Origin: Acidovorax sp.
GTDB lineage: Bacteria > Pseudomonadota > Gammaproteobacteria > Burkholderiales > Burkholderiaceae_C
Direction: 5' to 3'
DNA: 6,457 bases
NCBI GenBank assembly: GCA_011620245.1
Contig: WOZN01000099.1
Coordinates: 1 to 6,457 of the forward strand
The position numbers and the translations under genes are program-made. Position 1 is the stretch's first letter. The number at the start of each line of letters is the position of its first letter. The notes under the pieces were generated by a model. It ran no database searches. It was not told where the DNA came from and saw nothing but the letters and a program-made list of their open reading frames with translations. Below, one piece after another: positions 1 to 5,645 of this stretch.

Positions 1-3
1 ATT

Positions 4-86
4 AAGGATGCCACAACGGTACGTGCCTTTGTGCGGTACGTGCCTTTGTGGCAGACGGCTTGCCTGGGCCTGTTTTTGCGTAAGTC
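4..86 (+). repeat. Structured intergenic repeat, copy 1 (left end at or beyond window edge)
   Basis: This stretch matches the repeat at 3819-3883 almost base for base, apart from a 17-bp internal duplication, one extra T in the T-run and a few substitutions. It keeps the right-hand end, TTTGCGTAAGTC (75-86), which in copy 2 is one of two terminal inverted repeats. Its left terminal repeat is not visible because the match begins only four bases into the window. GCCACAACGG (10-19) can pair with CCTTTGTGGC (43-52), giving a hairpin whose loop is enlarged by the duplication. It lies between the window edge and the tRNA-Leu promoter. No coding function is apparent. It is either a small non-autonomous mobile element or a REP-like palindromic repeat. 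Confidence 0.85.
17..50 (+). repeat. Perfect 17-bp tandem duplication inside repeat copy 1
   Basis: The unit CGGTACGTGCCTTTGTG occurs twice without mismatch, at 17-33 and 34-50. Copy 2 of the repeat has the unit only once, with C in place of the G at position 7, so the duplication arose after the two copies separated. It lies in the loop-proximal part of the hairpin, consistent with replication slippage. Confidence 0.95.
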
Positions 87-134
87 ATGTGCAAAAATCT
101 TCGCATCAAAGCCTGCAGCCTCAAAAACATGCTC

Positions 135-140
135 TATAAT
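135..140 (+). promoter_or_regulatory. -10 element of tRNA-Leu promoter
   Basis: A perfect TATAAT lies 18 bases before the mature tRNA 5' end, which would give a leader of about a dozen nucleotides, normal for a tRNA gene. No good -35 hexamer is seen 16-18 bases upstream, so the call rests on the -10 box and its position. Confidence 0.6.
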
Positions 141-158
141 TTGAATCTTTCCTGAAAT

Positions 159-243
<85 letters not shown>

Positions 244-251
244 AAATACTG

Positions 252-282
252 AAAAAGCCGTTGCAATTGCAACGGCTTTTTT
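252..282. terminator. Bidirectional intrinsic terminator between tRNA-Leu and the GNAT gene
   Basis: A perfect 15+15 bp palindrome is centred between 266 and 267. The GC-rich part is GCCGTTGC/GCAACGGC, with an A-run on the left (252-256) and a T-run on the right (277-282). Read on + it ends the tRNA transcript a few bases after the CCA. Read on - it presents the same hairpin and U-run about 57 nt after the stop of the acetyltransferase, so it should also end that operon. Confidence 0.95.
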
Positions 283-338
283 GCTTTCCGGGCCAGCTAT
301 TGACGGCCAACCCAAGGCATGCCCGCCCACGCAAGAAC

Positions 339-785
339 TCAAAGGTCGGGAATCAGGCGCTTGCCCAGACTGAGGGCATCGTCCCTGGCATAGCCCAGCT
401 TTTCATAGAACGCCATTACCTGCACATTGGTGCTGCGCACCAGCACATTGATCTTGGGGCAGCCCATGGCCAGCAACTGCTGCTCGACCCGCTCCATGAG
501 GCTGCGGCCAATGGCAAGCCGCTGGCGCCCCGGCGCCACAGCCAGGTAATACACCGAGCCACGATGGCCGTCATACCCGGCCATGGCGGTTCCGACGATT
601 GCCTCCACACCGTCCGCCCCCGGTGCCAGCGCCACCAGGAAAAGCCCAGGCTGCACCGTCTGCTTGCGCGCAATGTCCTTGTGGGGATCGTTCCAGGGGC
701 GCAGCAGACCACAATCGCGCCAGAGCGCCACCGCAGCCGCTTCGTCCGCCATTTCAAAAGGACGTATCACCAATGCGGTGGTCAT
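339..785 (-). CDS. GNAT family N-acetyltransferase, YpeA-like
   Basis: This is a 148-residue protein with a single GNAT fold, expected to transfer an acetyl group from acetyl-CoA to an amine; the acceptor is not known. It resembles the YpeA type throughout: an N-terminal IRPF strand (7-10), RPWNDP (29-34), HRGSVYYLAV (74-83), the acetyl-CoA loop QRLAIG (88-93), GCPKINVLVRSTN (108-120), and a C-terminal FYEKLGY (126-132) with SLGKRLI near the end. Tyr127 is the usual position for a general acid. In the pyrophosphate loop Q/R-x-x-G-x-G/A the first glycine is replaced by Ala91, a mild departure. The length is close to that of E. coli YpeA. The start lies 4 nt after the DUF349 stop, with no strong Shine-Dalgarno of its own, so translation is probably coupled to that gene. 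The family is secure; the substrate is unknown. Confidence 0.93.
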   Translation of the reverse strand: MTTALVIRPFEMADEAAAVALWRDCGLLRPWNDPHKDIARKQTVQPGLFLVALAPGADGVEAIVGTAMAGYDGHRGSVYYLAVAPGRQRLAIGRSLMERVEQQLLAMGCPKINVLVRSTNVQVMAFYEKLGYARDDALSLGKRLIPDL

Positions 786-789
786 CCAG

Positions 790-3534
790 TCACTTGCGCA
801 GCAGGGTTTTCAGCACGTTTTGCAGACGGCGCGCGCTGGCCGCGTCACTGGCGCTGGCCAGCACACGCGCAATGTCCTGCCCCCAGGTCTGGGCGGGCGC
901 CGGATCGTTGCGGCGCGTGAGCAGCTGCAATTGCAGCATCCGGCGTGCGCTGATATGTTCTGCAGGGGTTGGCGCCTCGGCCGCCATTTCCAGCCGCAGC
1001 AAGGCCTCAGCGGCGTCGCCCGTTGCAGGGGCAGAAAGCGCCTGCGACCAGGCACTACGCATGGCGGCCGTTACCCGGCCACCCAGTTCCTGCGTGCTCG
1101 GCAGCAGCGCAGCATCGCGCTTTTCCCACGCCGTCAGCAACTGGGTCAGCGCTTCACCATGGGCCTGCGCCGCCAGCTTCTTGAGGGCGAGCTGGGCGTG
1201 TTCCATGGCGTCACGCTGGGCACGGAAAGCCGTGTCCCCCAGGCGCGGCCCGCGGTCTTCGTAAGCGGGACGATCACCGAAGCGGCCGCCACGGTCATTG
1301 CGATCGCCAAAATGGCTGTCTGCACGCGCTCCCCGACCGGCGTCGCGATCACCCCGGCCATCGCGGCGCTCGCCCGGACGGCCGCCACGACCTGGCGCTG
1401 CGGGCGCATCTTTCTTCATGCCGGGGCGGTCATCGCCACGCACCGCCACCACCGGGCGCGCGGCCGGCTTGGGCGCGACCGGTGCAGTTGCTGGCGCAGT
1501 CGCTTCTTCAGCCCCTTCTGCAGCGGCCTCTGGCGCTACATTTTCAGTAGCTGCTTGCGCAGATGGGGCGGGCGCTTCGAGCTGATTTTGTGCATCATTC
1601 TGCGCCGAAGCCACAGCCTGCGCGGCCTGGGCCTGCCCGTGCAGCGCGGCTTCCAGTGCCTGCATGGCGGTGCGAATCTGCTGCGCGTCGCCAGTGGCAT
1701 TGGCCGCTTCCAGCGCCTTGGACGCCTCCAGCACCACCCGGTCATGGACGCTCAATTCGGTGACGGCCTTTTCGCGGTCTGCCGACTTGCGGTTGAAGGC
1801 TTCGTCGATCGGCTTGCGGAATGCATCCCACAGCTTCTGCTCATGCTTGCGATCCAGCGGCACGGTCTGCGCTTCGGCCTGCCAGCGCTGCTGCAAAGCC
1901 TTTACGGCATCAATGCGCAGCGTGGGCGCAGCGCCCAGCGCCACTGCCTCGTCAATCATCGCGTGGCGGCGGGCCAGGCTTTCTTTCTGCGCGTTTTCCA
2001 GCGGTGCGGCGGCAGCAGCAATGGCCTGCTTCCATAGCGGCTGCAGTTCGGCAAAGGTCTTCTCGCCGATATGGCCGCCTTCACGCCAACGGTCGCCAAA
2101 CTGGTGCAGTGCGCGGTTGATCGCCTTCCAGTCATCCGAGGCGGCATTCTCCTGCGCCCAGGCCCTGACCTCTTCGATCAGGGCTACGCGCTGGGCTTTA
2201 TGCTCGGCAGCTTCGGTGCGGATCTTGTCGAGCCAGGCTTCGACCACCTTGTGCGCGGCATTGCACGCCTCATCAAACTTTTTCCACAATGCCTGGTTGG
2301 GCGCACCGCCCTGGTCCGACTGCTTCCACTGCTCACGCAACTGGCGCAGTGATTCCTGCATCTTGCGGCCGCCCAGGGCCTGGCCGTCGGGGCGCTGGAG
2401 CAGCGCCTGCGCCTTGGCCACCAGATCTTCACGCACCTGGTCTGCGCTCCAACGCTGCCAGCCTTCCAGCTCACCGGCCGCCACCAGGGCGGCATGCACC
2501 TGGTGCTCCAGGGTAGTGTCGATGTGCTTGCCATGCACCTTCAGCACCGCGCGCAGCGCAGCAGCAGCACCTGCGCTGGCTTTACCGTGGCCTTCGGCTG
2601 TTTCCTTTTCCAGCGTCGCCAAGGCATCGCGCACGACCTGAGCGGCTTTTTCAACCACTTCAGAAGCAACTTTGGGCTTTACAACGCGGGGTGGCTTGGC
2701 CGCAGCGGCGGTTGCCGCCTCGGTCGGCAGGCCACGCGCGGCACGCAGCTCGTCGGCCCACACGGGCACCGGAGGCAGTGGCGCTGCGGCGTCTTCGGCA
2801 GCTGCAGCGGCTTGCGCCACCGCGGACTGGAATGCATCCCACACGACCAGCAGCTGCGTGCGCGAGGCCTCCAGCAGCGGCGGAAAGCGTGCCTCCACGC
2901 TGACCCAGCTGGCGTCTCCGGTCAATTCCTGGGCCTGCTCCTGCCAGCGCGCAACGTCGGCACGCAGCAATTCCAGTGCAGCATATGCATCTTTCCAGGA
3001 CTTGGTGGAAAGCACTTCAATGCGCTGAGCCAGCAGCACGGCGGCTTCCCGCTGCACCTGAACACGGTGCTGCAGGTCTTCAATCGCCTTCACCCGTTCG
3101 GCCACCTGCACCTTGAGCAGCGACAGCGGTTCCCGCGAAAGGGGGGCGCCCGCCTTGGCCGCATCGCGCTGCCACGCCATGGCATCGGCAATGTTGAGCT
3201 TGGGAGCGGCCAGCAATGCCTGGGCCTTCTGCGCCCACTCGGCCGCAATGGCCTCCTGGCCCTTGGCACGGCGGATTTCATCCAGCCGTTCACGCACCGC
3301 GCGCGCAGCGCCCTTGTCACGCCCGCTCAGTTCCTTGAATACCTCCTGCAGTTGCTCGGGCGCCGGCTGGGAGGCGAGCCAGTCACGGATTCTGGAAGCC
3401 CGCTCACTCGACGTGGCGGCCGAGAAAGCGCCACCAGTCAGTGCATCCAGCGGATGCGACTCTTGGGTTTTGGCCGGGGCCGGATTCACTTCAGATGCGT
3501 CGGACATTTTGCTGCGAGAAAAAAAAGGAAACAT
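790..3534 (-). CDS. DUF349 domain-containing protein, long betaproteobacterial form
   Basis: This is a 914-residue, largely helical cytosolic protein with no signal peptide or membrane segment. Three tandem DUF349-like repeats are visible at about 367-431, 449-505 and 519-581, each with spaced tryptophans (LREQWKQ, FGDRWREG, LQQRWQAE; then ALWKKF, PLWKQA, KLWDAF). Helical N-terminal segments (about 45-240) and an Ala/Pro linker (about 241-285) precede them. After the repeats come an Ala/Pro/Glu linker (about 635-698), an RG-rich low-complexity segment (about 699-764) and a helical C-terminal domain (about 766-914). The biochemical role of DUF349 proteins is not established to my knowledge. 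The start at MFPFFSRSK was chosen because the family-like sequence begins there. The frame stays open upstream to an ATG at 3675, adding 47 residues of low-complexity character, and a Met ten codons in (3507) is another option; none has a strong Shine-Dalgarno. The gene leads a two-gene operon with the acetyltransferase. Confidence 0.93.
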   Translation of the reverse strand: MFPFFSRSKMSDASEVNPAPAKTQESHPLDALTGGAFSAATSSERASRIRDWLASQPAPEQLQEVFKELSGRDKGAARAVRERLDEIRRAKGQEAIAAEWAQKAQALLAAPKLNIADAMAWQRDAAKAGAPLSREPLSLLKVQVAERVKAIEDLQHRVQVQREAAVLLAQRIEVLSTKSWKDAYAALELLRADVARWQEQAQELTGDASWVSVEARFPPLLEASRTQLLVVWDAFQSAVAQAAAAAEDAAAPLPPVPVWADELRAARGLPTEAATAAAAKPPRVVKPKVASEVVEKAAQVVRDALATLEKETAEGHGKASAGAAAALRAVLKVHGKHIDTTLEHQVHAALVAAGELEGWQRWSADQVREDLVAKAQALLQRPDGQALGGRKMQESLRQLREQWKQSDQGGAPNQALWKKFDEACNAAHKVVEAWLDKIRTEAAEHKAQRVALIEEVRAWAQENAASDDWKAINRALHQFGDRWREGGHIGEKTFAELQPLWKQAIAAAAAPLENAQKESLARRHAMIDEAVALGAAPTLRIDAVKALQQRWQAEAQTVPLDRKHEQKLWDAFRKPIDEAFNRKSADREKAVTELSVHDRVVLEASKALEAANATGDAQQIRTAMQALEAALHGQAQAAQAVASAQNDAQNQLEAPAPSAQAATENVAPEAAAEGAEEATAPATAPVAPKPAARPVVAVRGDDRPGMKKDAPAAPGRGGRPGERRDGRGDRDAGRGARADSHFGDRNDRGGRFGDRPAYEDRGPRLGDTAFRAQRDAMEHAQLALKKLAAQAHGEALTQLLTAWEKRDAALLPSTQELGGRVTAAMRSAWSQALSAPATGDAAEALLRLEMAAEAPTPAEHISARRMLQLQLLTRRNDPAPAQTWGQDIARVLASASDAASARRLQNVLKTLLRK

Positions 3535-3726
3535 GGATCCAATGGATGACGAGGGCCGGACAAGCTGCTTTGGAAAGCTGGCCACTGCGGCTATATGCAG
3601 TGCGCGCCTGCGGGCGAGAGGGCTATTTTCACCGGGTTTCAGCAAAAGACCACACCACGGCGGGCCACCTATCAAGAAATGATCTGGCGCAAGCTGGTCA
3701 GGCCGGCTGACGCAGGCAGGTCAATT

Positions 3727-3756
3727 GATGGGCTGCGTCTCGATGGGCTGCGTCTC
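3727..3756 (+). repeat. Perfect 15-bp tandem duplication
   Basis: GATGGGCTGCGTCTC occurs twice in a row without mismatch (3727-3741 and 3742-3756), upstream of the DUF349 operon. It sits in non-coding DNA, and the length equals five codons only by chance. It looks like a slippage duplication; no function is seen. Confidence 0.95.
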
Positions 3757-3805
3757 CTGGCACAACTTAGCACACCATGGAGAACCGCCCCATTATCTCT
3801 GTCAG

Positions 3806-3883
3806 GACTTACGCAAACAAGGATGCCACAACGGTACCTGCCTTTGTGGCAGGCGGCTTGCCTGGGCCTGTTTTGCGTAAGTC
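3806..3883 (+). repeat. Structured intergenic repeat, copy 2, with 12-bp terminal inverted repeats
   Basis: The 78-bp element is bounded by GACTTACGCAAA (3806-3817) and its exact reverse complement TTTGCGTAAGTC (3872-3883). Inside is a hairpin, GCCACAACGG (3825-3834) with CCTTTGTGGC (3841-3850), pairing at 9 of 10 positions around the loop TACCTG. A small second hairpin, CAGGC/GCCTG (3850-3854 and 3860-3864), follows. A near-identical copy lies in the same orientation at the left end of the window. Perfect ends plus internal palindromes in an intergenic site fit a MITE-like non-autonomous element or a REP-type repeat. There is no open reading frame for a transposase, and no clear target-site duplication is seen in the flanks. 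Confidence 0.85.
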
Positions 3884-3891
3884 ATGTCTAT

Positions 3892-3917
3892 AGATGCGCG
3901 CGACAGATGCGCGCTAC
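3892..3917 (+). repeat. 13-bp tandem duplication
   Basis: AGATGCGCGCGAC (3892-3904) is followed directly by AGATGCGCGCTAC (3905-3917), with one mismatch. It begins nine bases after the right end of repeat copy 2. No function is seen. Confidence 0.85.
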
Positions 3918-3976
3918 AGACGAACAGACCATTTCGCCCAGCCAGCCCGCAGACGCCAAGGACTGCTGCACCAACA

Positions 3977-4019
3977 AGAAAGCCCGGTGAACAGGCCTCA
4001 TGGTCTGCCCACCGGGCTT
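3977..4019 (-). terminator. Terminator-like hairpin on the minus strand
   Basis: AAGCCCGGTG (3980-3989) and CACCGGGCTT (4010-4019) are exact reverse complements separated by a 20-nt loop. Read on the minus strand, the stem is followed by TTTCTTGTT, a moderately U-rich tail. Read on + the stem is followed by GACGG, so it would not terminate in that direction. It lies 26 nt after the stop codon of the 51-codon minus-strand reading frame, where a terminator for that gene would be expected. Confidence 0.6.
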
Positions 4020-4045
4020 GACGGCTGACGCAACGGTCTTTGCCA

Positions 4046-4201
4046 TCATTTCGCAACCTGGAGATGAACATCCACATTGCGAGGAGACAAGGGATTGCCT
4101 CCAAGGTTTGCCATAAAAGCTGCATCTGCTGCACCGGGGCACTTCATGCCTTCAGCGGGAGACTTTGCCTTGTCTGGCGATGCCTGAAGATACAGGCGCA
4201 T
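4046..4201 (-). CDS. Possible small protein gene, 51 codons, unknown function
   Basis: A short frame begins at ATG (4201) and ends at TGA (4046-4048). The product starts MRLYLQASPDKAKSPAEG and ends RNVDVHLQVAK; it has one cysteine (Cys21), no signal peptide and no membrane segment. I do not recognise it. In favour of a real gene: a TAAGG just upstream of the ATG (with a short 3-nt gap), a protein-like composition, and a terminator-like hairpin 26 nt after the stop on the same strand. Against: its length, no clear promoter, and only about half of its codons end in G or C, far below the large genes here. It could be an acquired small gene, the remnant tail of a larger decayed gene, or chance. 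Other starts are internal ATGs at codons 19 and 30. Confidence 0.35.
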   Translation of the reverse strand: MRLYLQASPDKAKSPAEGMKCPGAADAAFMANLGGNPLSPRNVDVHLQVAK

Positions 4202-4331
4202 CAACCTTAGCAAATTCGCCCAACCGACTCAAATTGCATTTTCAATGGGTCGCAGGACGACGATTGAATTTGACATACGGCTGTCACAAAACATCCTGTC
4301 GCTGCTCGGTGAAATCTCCAAAATTCGGCTT

Positions 4332-4360
4332 TTTACTGGGTTTTTCCACATGCTTATAAT
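4332..4360 (+). promoter_or_regulatory. Candidate promoter P1 upstream of the lytic transglycosylase
   Basis: A perfect TATAAT (4355-4360) lies 17 bases after TTTACT (4332-4337), a 4/6 match to the -35 consensus. It sits in a strongly AT-rich stretch and reads toward the lytic transglycosylase, about 250 nt from its start codon. In AT-rich DNA such matches arise easily, hence the modest confidence. Confidence 0.4.
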
Positions 4361-4390
4361 AACAATTAAGTATATAAATCAACATTGTTA
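4360..4390. promoter_or_regulatory. 7-bp inverted repeat between the two candidate promoters
   Basis: TAACAAT (4360-4366) and ATTGTTA (4384-4390) are exact reverse complements 17 bases apart. The left arm touches the -10 box of P1 and the right arm ends three bases before the -35 box of P2, so a protein bound here could act on both. The regulator is unknown, and chance is possible in AT-rich sequence. Confidence 0.35.
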
Positions 4391-4393
4391 GTA

Positions 4394-4423
4394 TTGACTT
4401 GACATTAAACGAACTTCTAGAAT
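4394..4423 (+). promoter_or_regulatory. Candidate promoter P2 upstream of the lytic transglycosylase
   Basis: TTGACT (4394-4399, 5/6) and TAGAAT (4418-4423, 5/6) are 18 bases apart. A consensus TTGACA overlaps one base further on (4399-4404), but its spacing to the same -10 box is too short at 13. Transcription would begin near 4430 and give a leader of about 180 nt before the start codon of the lytic transglycosylase. Confidence 0.5.
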
Positions 4424-4425
4424 CC

Positions 4426-4447
4426 GCCAGCCCCCAACAGGGCTGGT
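4426..4447 (+). other. Hairpin at the start of the lytic transglycosylase leader
   Basis: CCAGCCC (4427-4433) and GGGCTGG (4440-4446) form a perfect 7-bp stem with a 6-nt loop, extended by a G-T pair. It falls at the predicted 5' end of a P2 transcript, where it could stabilise the RNA. It is followed by TAAAAA rather than a T-run, so it is not a terminator on +. A second weaker hairpin, CGATGCC/GGCATCG (4553-4559 and 4572-4578), lies closer to the gene. Confidence 0.5.
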
Positions 4448-4609
4448 AAAAACCCCAACCCGCTGCCGAACCCGGCTAAGTCAATTCAATGCTTTGCGTC
4501 ATGAACGAAGCAAAAAAATTGATGGCGTACCAATCCAGGTGAACCACTGAACCGATGCCCTCGTTGACGGCGGCATCGCCTGCAGGAGTCGCCTCAGAAA
4601 GGAAGAGCT

Positions 4610-5464
4610 ATGACAGCGTCAGGAAAAATTGTCTCCGGCGTACGAACCTTCGTTGCCGACGTGACCGAGGGTTTCCTTGAAATCACCCACAACAGCTTTG
4701 CCCTCATCGGGCTGGCCGTTGCCTTTGTCGTTTTGACCCTTACTGCCCGCCCGGACCTGCGTCAGGCGGGTGAGGAGCAGCTGAGAGACTGGCTGCAATC
4801 GCGCCAGGTAGCCCTGCTGGACATGCCCGTCGAGCTGGATGCCAGTGAGCGCGCCACCGCCAGCAACCCCAAGGATCTGCCCAAGGAACAGGCCGCGGTG
4901 GCTTACTGGCTGAGCAAGAAGTACCGCGTTGCGCCAGAGCCCCTGAGCGCACTGGTGGCTGAAGCCTATGAGGCAGGGGCGCGTACCAAGATAGATCCCA
5001 CCCTGATCCTGGCCATCATGGCCGTCGAATCGAGCTTCAACCCGTTTGCCCAGAGCGCTGTGGGTGCCCAGGGCCTGATGCAGGTCATGACGCGGGTTCA
5101 CACCGACAAGTACGAGAACTTTGGCGGCCATTTCGCGGCATTCGATCCGGTCACCAACCTGCGCGTCGGCGTGAAGGTGCTGCAGGAATGCATTGAGCGG
5201 GCAGGATCGGTGGAAGGCGGGCTGCGCTACTACGTGGGCGGGGCCAATCTGCCCGATGACGGCGGCTACGCCGCCAAGGTGCTGGCCGAGCATTTCCGCT
5301 TGCGCCAGGTCGCTGGTGGACGCTCAACCCCCATCAGGCCGCCCGCCACCCTGTCGACTCAGGCCCCGGCCCGCATCGTCCCGGTCACCGCGCCCGCCGC
5401 GGTCCCCGAAGCCGCTGACGACAAGGTCGCCCTCTTGACCGGTCTTTGGACGCGTACCGCCTGA
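4610..5464 (+). CDS. Membrane-anchored lytic transglycosylase, SLT domain
   Basis: This 284-residue protein should cleave the MurNAc-GlcNAc bond of peptidoglycan in the periplasm. A hydrophobic segment at about 30-46 (FALIGLAVAFVVLTLTA) follows a short N-terminal region with few charges and looks like a signal anchor. A linker (about 47-105) leads to the SLT domain (about 120-232). The catalytic glutamate is Glu140 in AVESSFNPFAQS, preceded by the IDPTLILAIM helix. GAQGLMQVM (152-160) is the second family motif, and YYVGG (207-211) stands where many members have AYNAG. FDPVTNLRVGVKVL (178-191) is also typical. The tail (about 236-284) is rich in Pro, Ala and Thr and has no recognisable domain. 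The start is supported by AAAGGA (4598-4603) six bases before the ATG. No terminator follows, so some transcription may run into the glyA leader. Confidence 0.93.
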   Translation: MTASGKIVSGVRTFVADVTEGFLEITHNSFALIGLAVAFVVLTLTARPDLRQAGEEQLRDWLQSRQVALLDMPVELDASERATASNPKDLPKEQAAVAYWLSKKYRVAPEPLSALVAEAYEAGARTKIDPTLILAIMAVESSFNPFAQSAVGAQGLMQVMTRVHTDKYENFGGHFAAFDPVTNLRVGVKVLQECIERAGSVEGGLRYYVGGANLPDDGGYAAKVLAEHFRLRQVAGGRSTPIRPPATLSTQAPARIVPVTAPAAVPEAADDKVALLTGLWTRTA

Positions 5465-5488
5465 TCAGGTAATTGAGCGCCGGTCAGC

Positions 5489-5494
5489 TACACT
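5489..5494 (+). promoter_or_regulatory. Possible -10 element for the riboswitch/glyA transcript
   Basis: TACACT matches four of six consensus positions and lies just before the first paired bases of the riboswitch (5498), where the transcript should begin. No convincing -35 box is seen 16-18 bases upstream, so this is a weak call based mainly on position. Confidence 0.3.
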
Positions 5495-5497
5495 AAG

Positions 5498-5645
5498 GGC
5501 GTACGCGACTGGCGATAGGCGCGGCTTCCCACAGGGTGCCGCCGCTGACGTGGAAACCGGCAAGGGCATGCCTCTTGTGAACCACTAGGGAGCGTGCCGC
5601 AGAGGTTCAAGACCTTTTGCGTTCCGCCGTTCGCCTGGGCAGCCC
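5498..5645 (+). promoter_or_regulatory. ZTP/ZMP riboswitch (pfl motif) in the glyA leader
   Basis: Established family knowledge: this RNA class binds ZTP and ZMP (AICAR phosphates), signals of 10-formyl-tetrahydrofolate shortage, and controls purine and one-carbon genes including glyA. Seen here: helix P1 from GGC and ACGC (5498-5500, 5503-5506) with GCGT and GCC (5592-5598); the conserved GACTGGCG (5507-5514); P2 from GTGG (5550-5553) with CCAC (5582-5585); the conserved GGGAGC after it; and the 3' core CGCCTGGGCA (5632-5641). GGCG (5511-5514) is complementary to CGCC (5632-5635), the expected pseudoknot. P3 can form from GCC (5626-5628) with GGC (5638-5640), placing that CGCC in its loop. 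The region between P1 and P2 is enlarged by GCGGC/GCCGC (5521-5525, 5538-5542), and a linker hairpin (5599-5620) separates the two aptamer halves. The pairings are by eye, not folded. Confidence 0.9.

Larger units (their letters stand above)
3535..4609. other. Long gene-poor intergenic region
   Basis: This interval between two divergent transcription units holds no large gene. Its contents are the 15-bp duplication, repeat copy 2, the 13-bp duplication, the minus-strand hairpin and 51-codon frame, and an AT-rich promoter zone (20 G or C among the 80 bases at 4331-4410). The part next to the DUF349 start (3535-3726) shows no convincing promoter to my eye, though the operon must start somewhere here. 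The leader 4448-4595 contains only a weak hairpin and a short open frame. Confidence 0.8.

Noticed and set aside
583..2037. Long plus-strand open frame of 484 codons
   Set aside because: It is antisense to the DUF349 and GNAT genes, has an Arg/Gln/His-rich product without family motifs, and is open only because of the GC-rich codon pattern on the other strand.
2494..3549. Plus-strand open frame of 351 codons
   Set aside because: It is antisense to the DUF349 repeats, and its composition reflects a shadow frame with no recognisable domain.
3532..3675. Upstream extension of the DUF349 protein to an ATG at 3675
   Set aside because: The extra 47 residues look like translated non-coding DNA and lack a Shine-Dalgarno; the family-like sequence begins at MFPFFSRSK. 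It is not fully excluded.
3802..4134. Minus-strand open frame of 110 codons
   Set aside because: It runs through the terminator-like hairpin and the structured repeat and overlaps the more protein-like 51-codon frame.
4271..4286. TGACA-N6-TGTCA inverted repeat as an operator
   Set aside because: A 5-bp arm is short enough to occur by chance, and the overlapping TTGACA has no matching -10 box at proper spacing.
4165..4359. Plus-strand open frame of 64 codons
   Set aside because: It has no Shine-Dalgarno, its composition is random-looking, and it overlaps the candidate minus-strand gene and the AT-rich promoter zone.
4489..4542. Short open frame (17 codons) in the lytic transglycosylase leader
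   Set aside because: There is no Shine-Dalgarno and no regulatory codon run, so nothing supports a leader peptide.
5498..5645. Glycine riboswitch as the identity of the glyA leader
   Set aside because: The conserved GACTGGCG and CGCCTGGGCA blocks and the pseudoknot fit the ZTP/pfl class, and there is no tandem glycine aptamer pattern.
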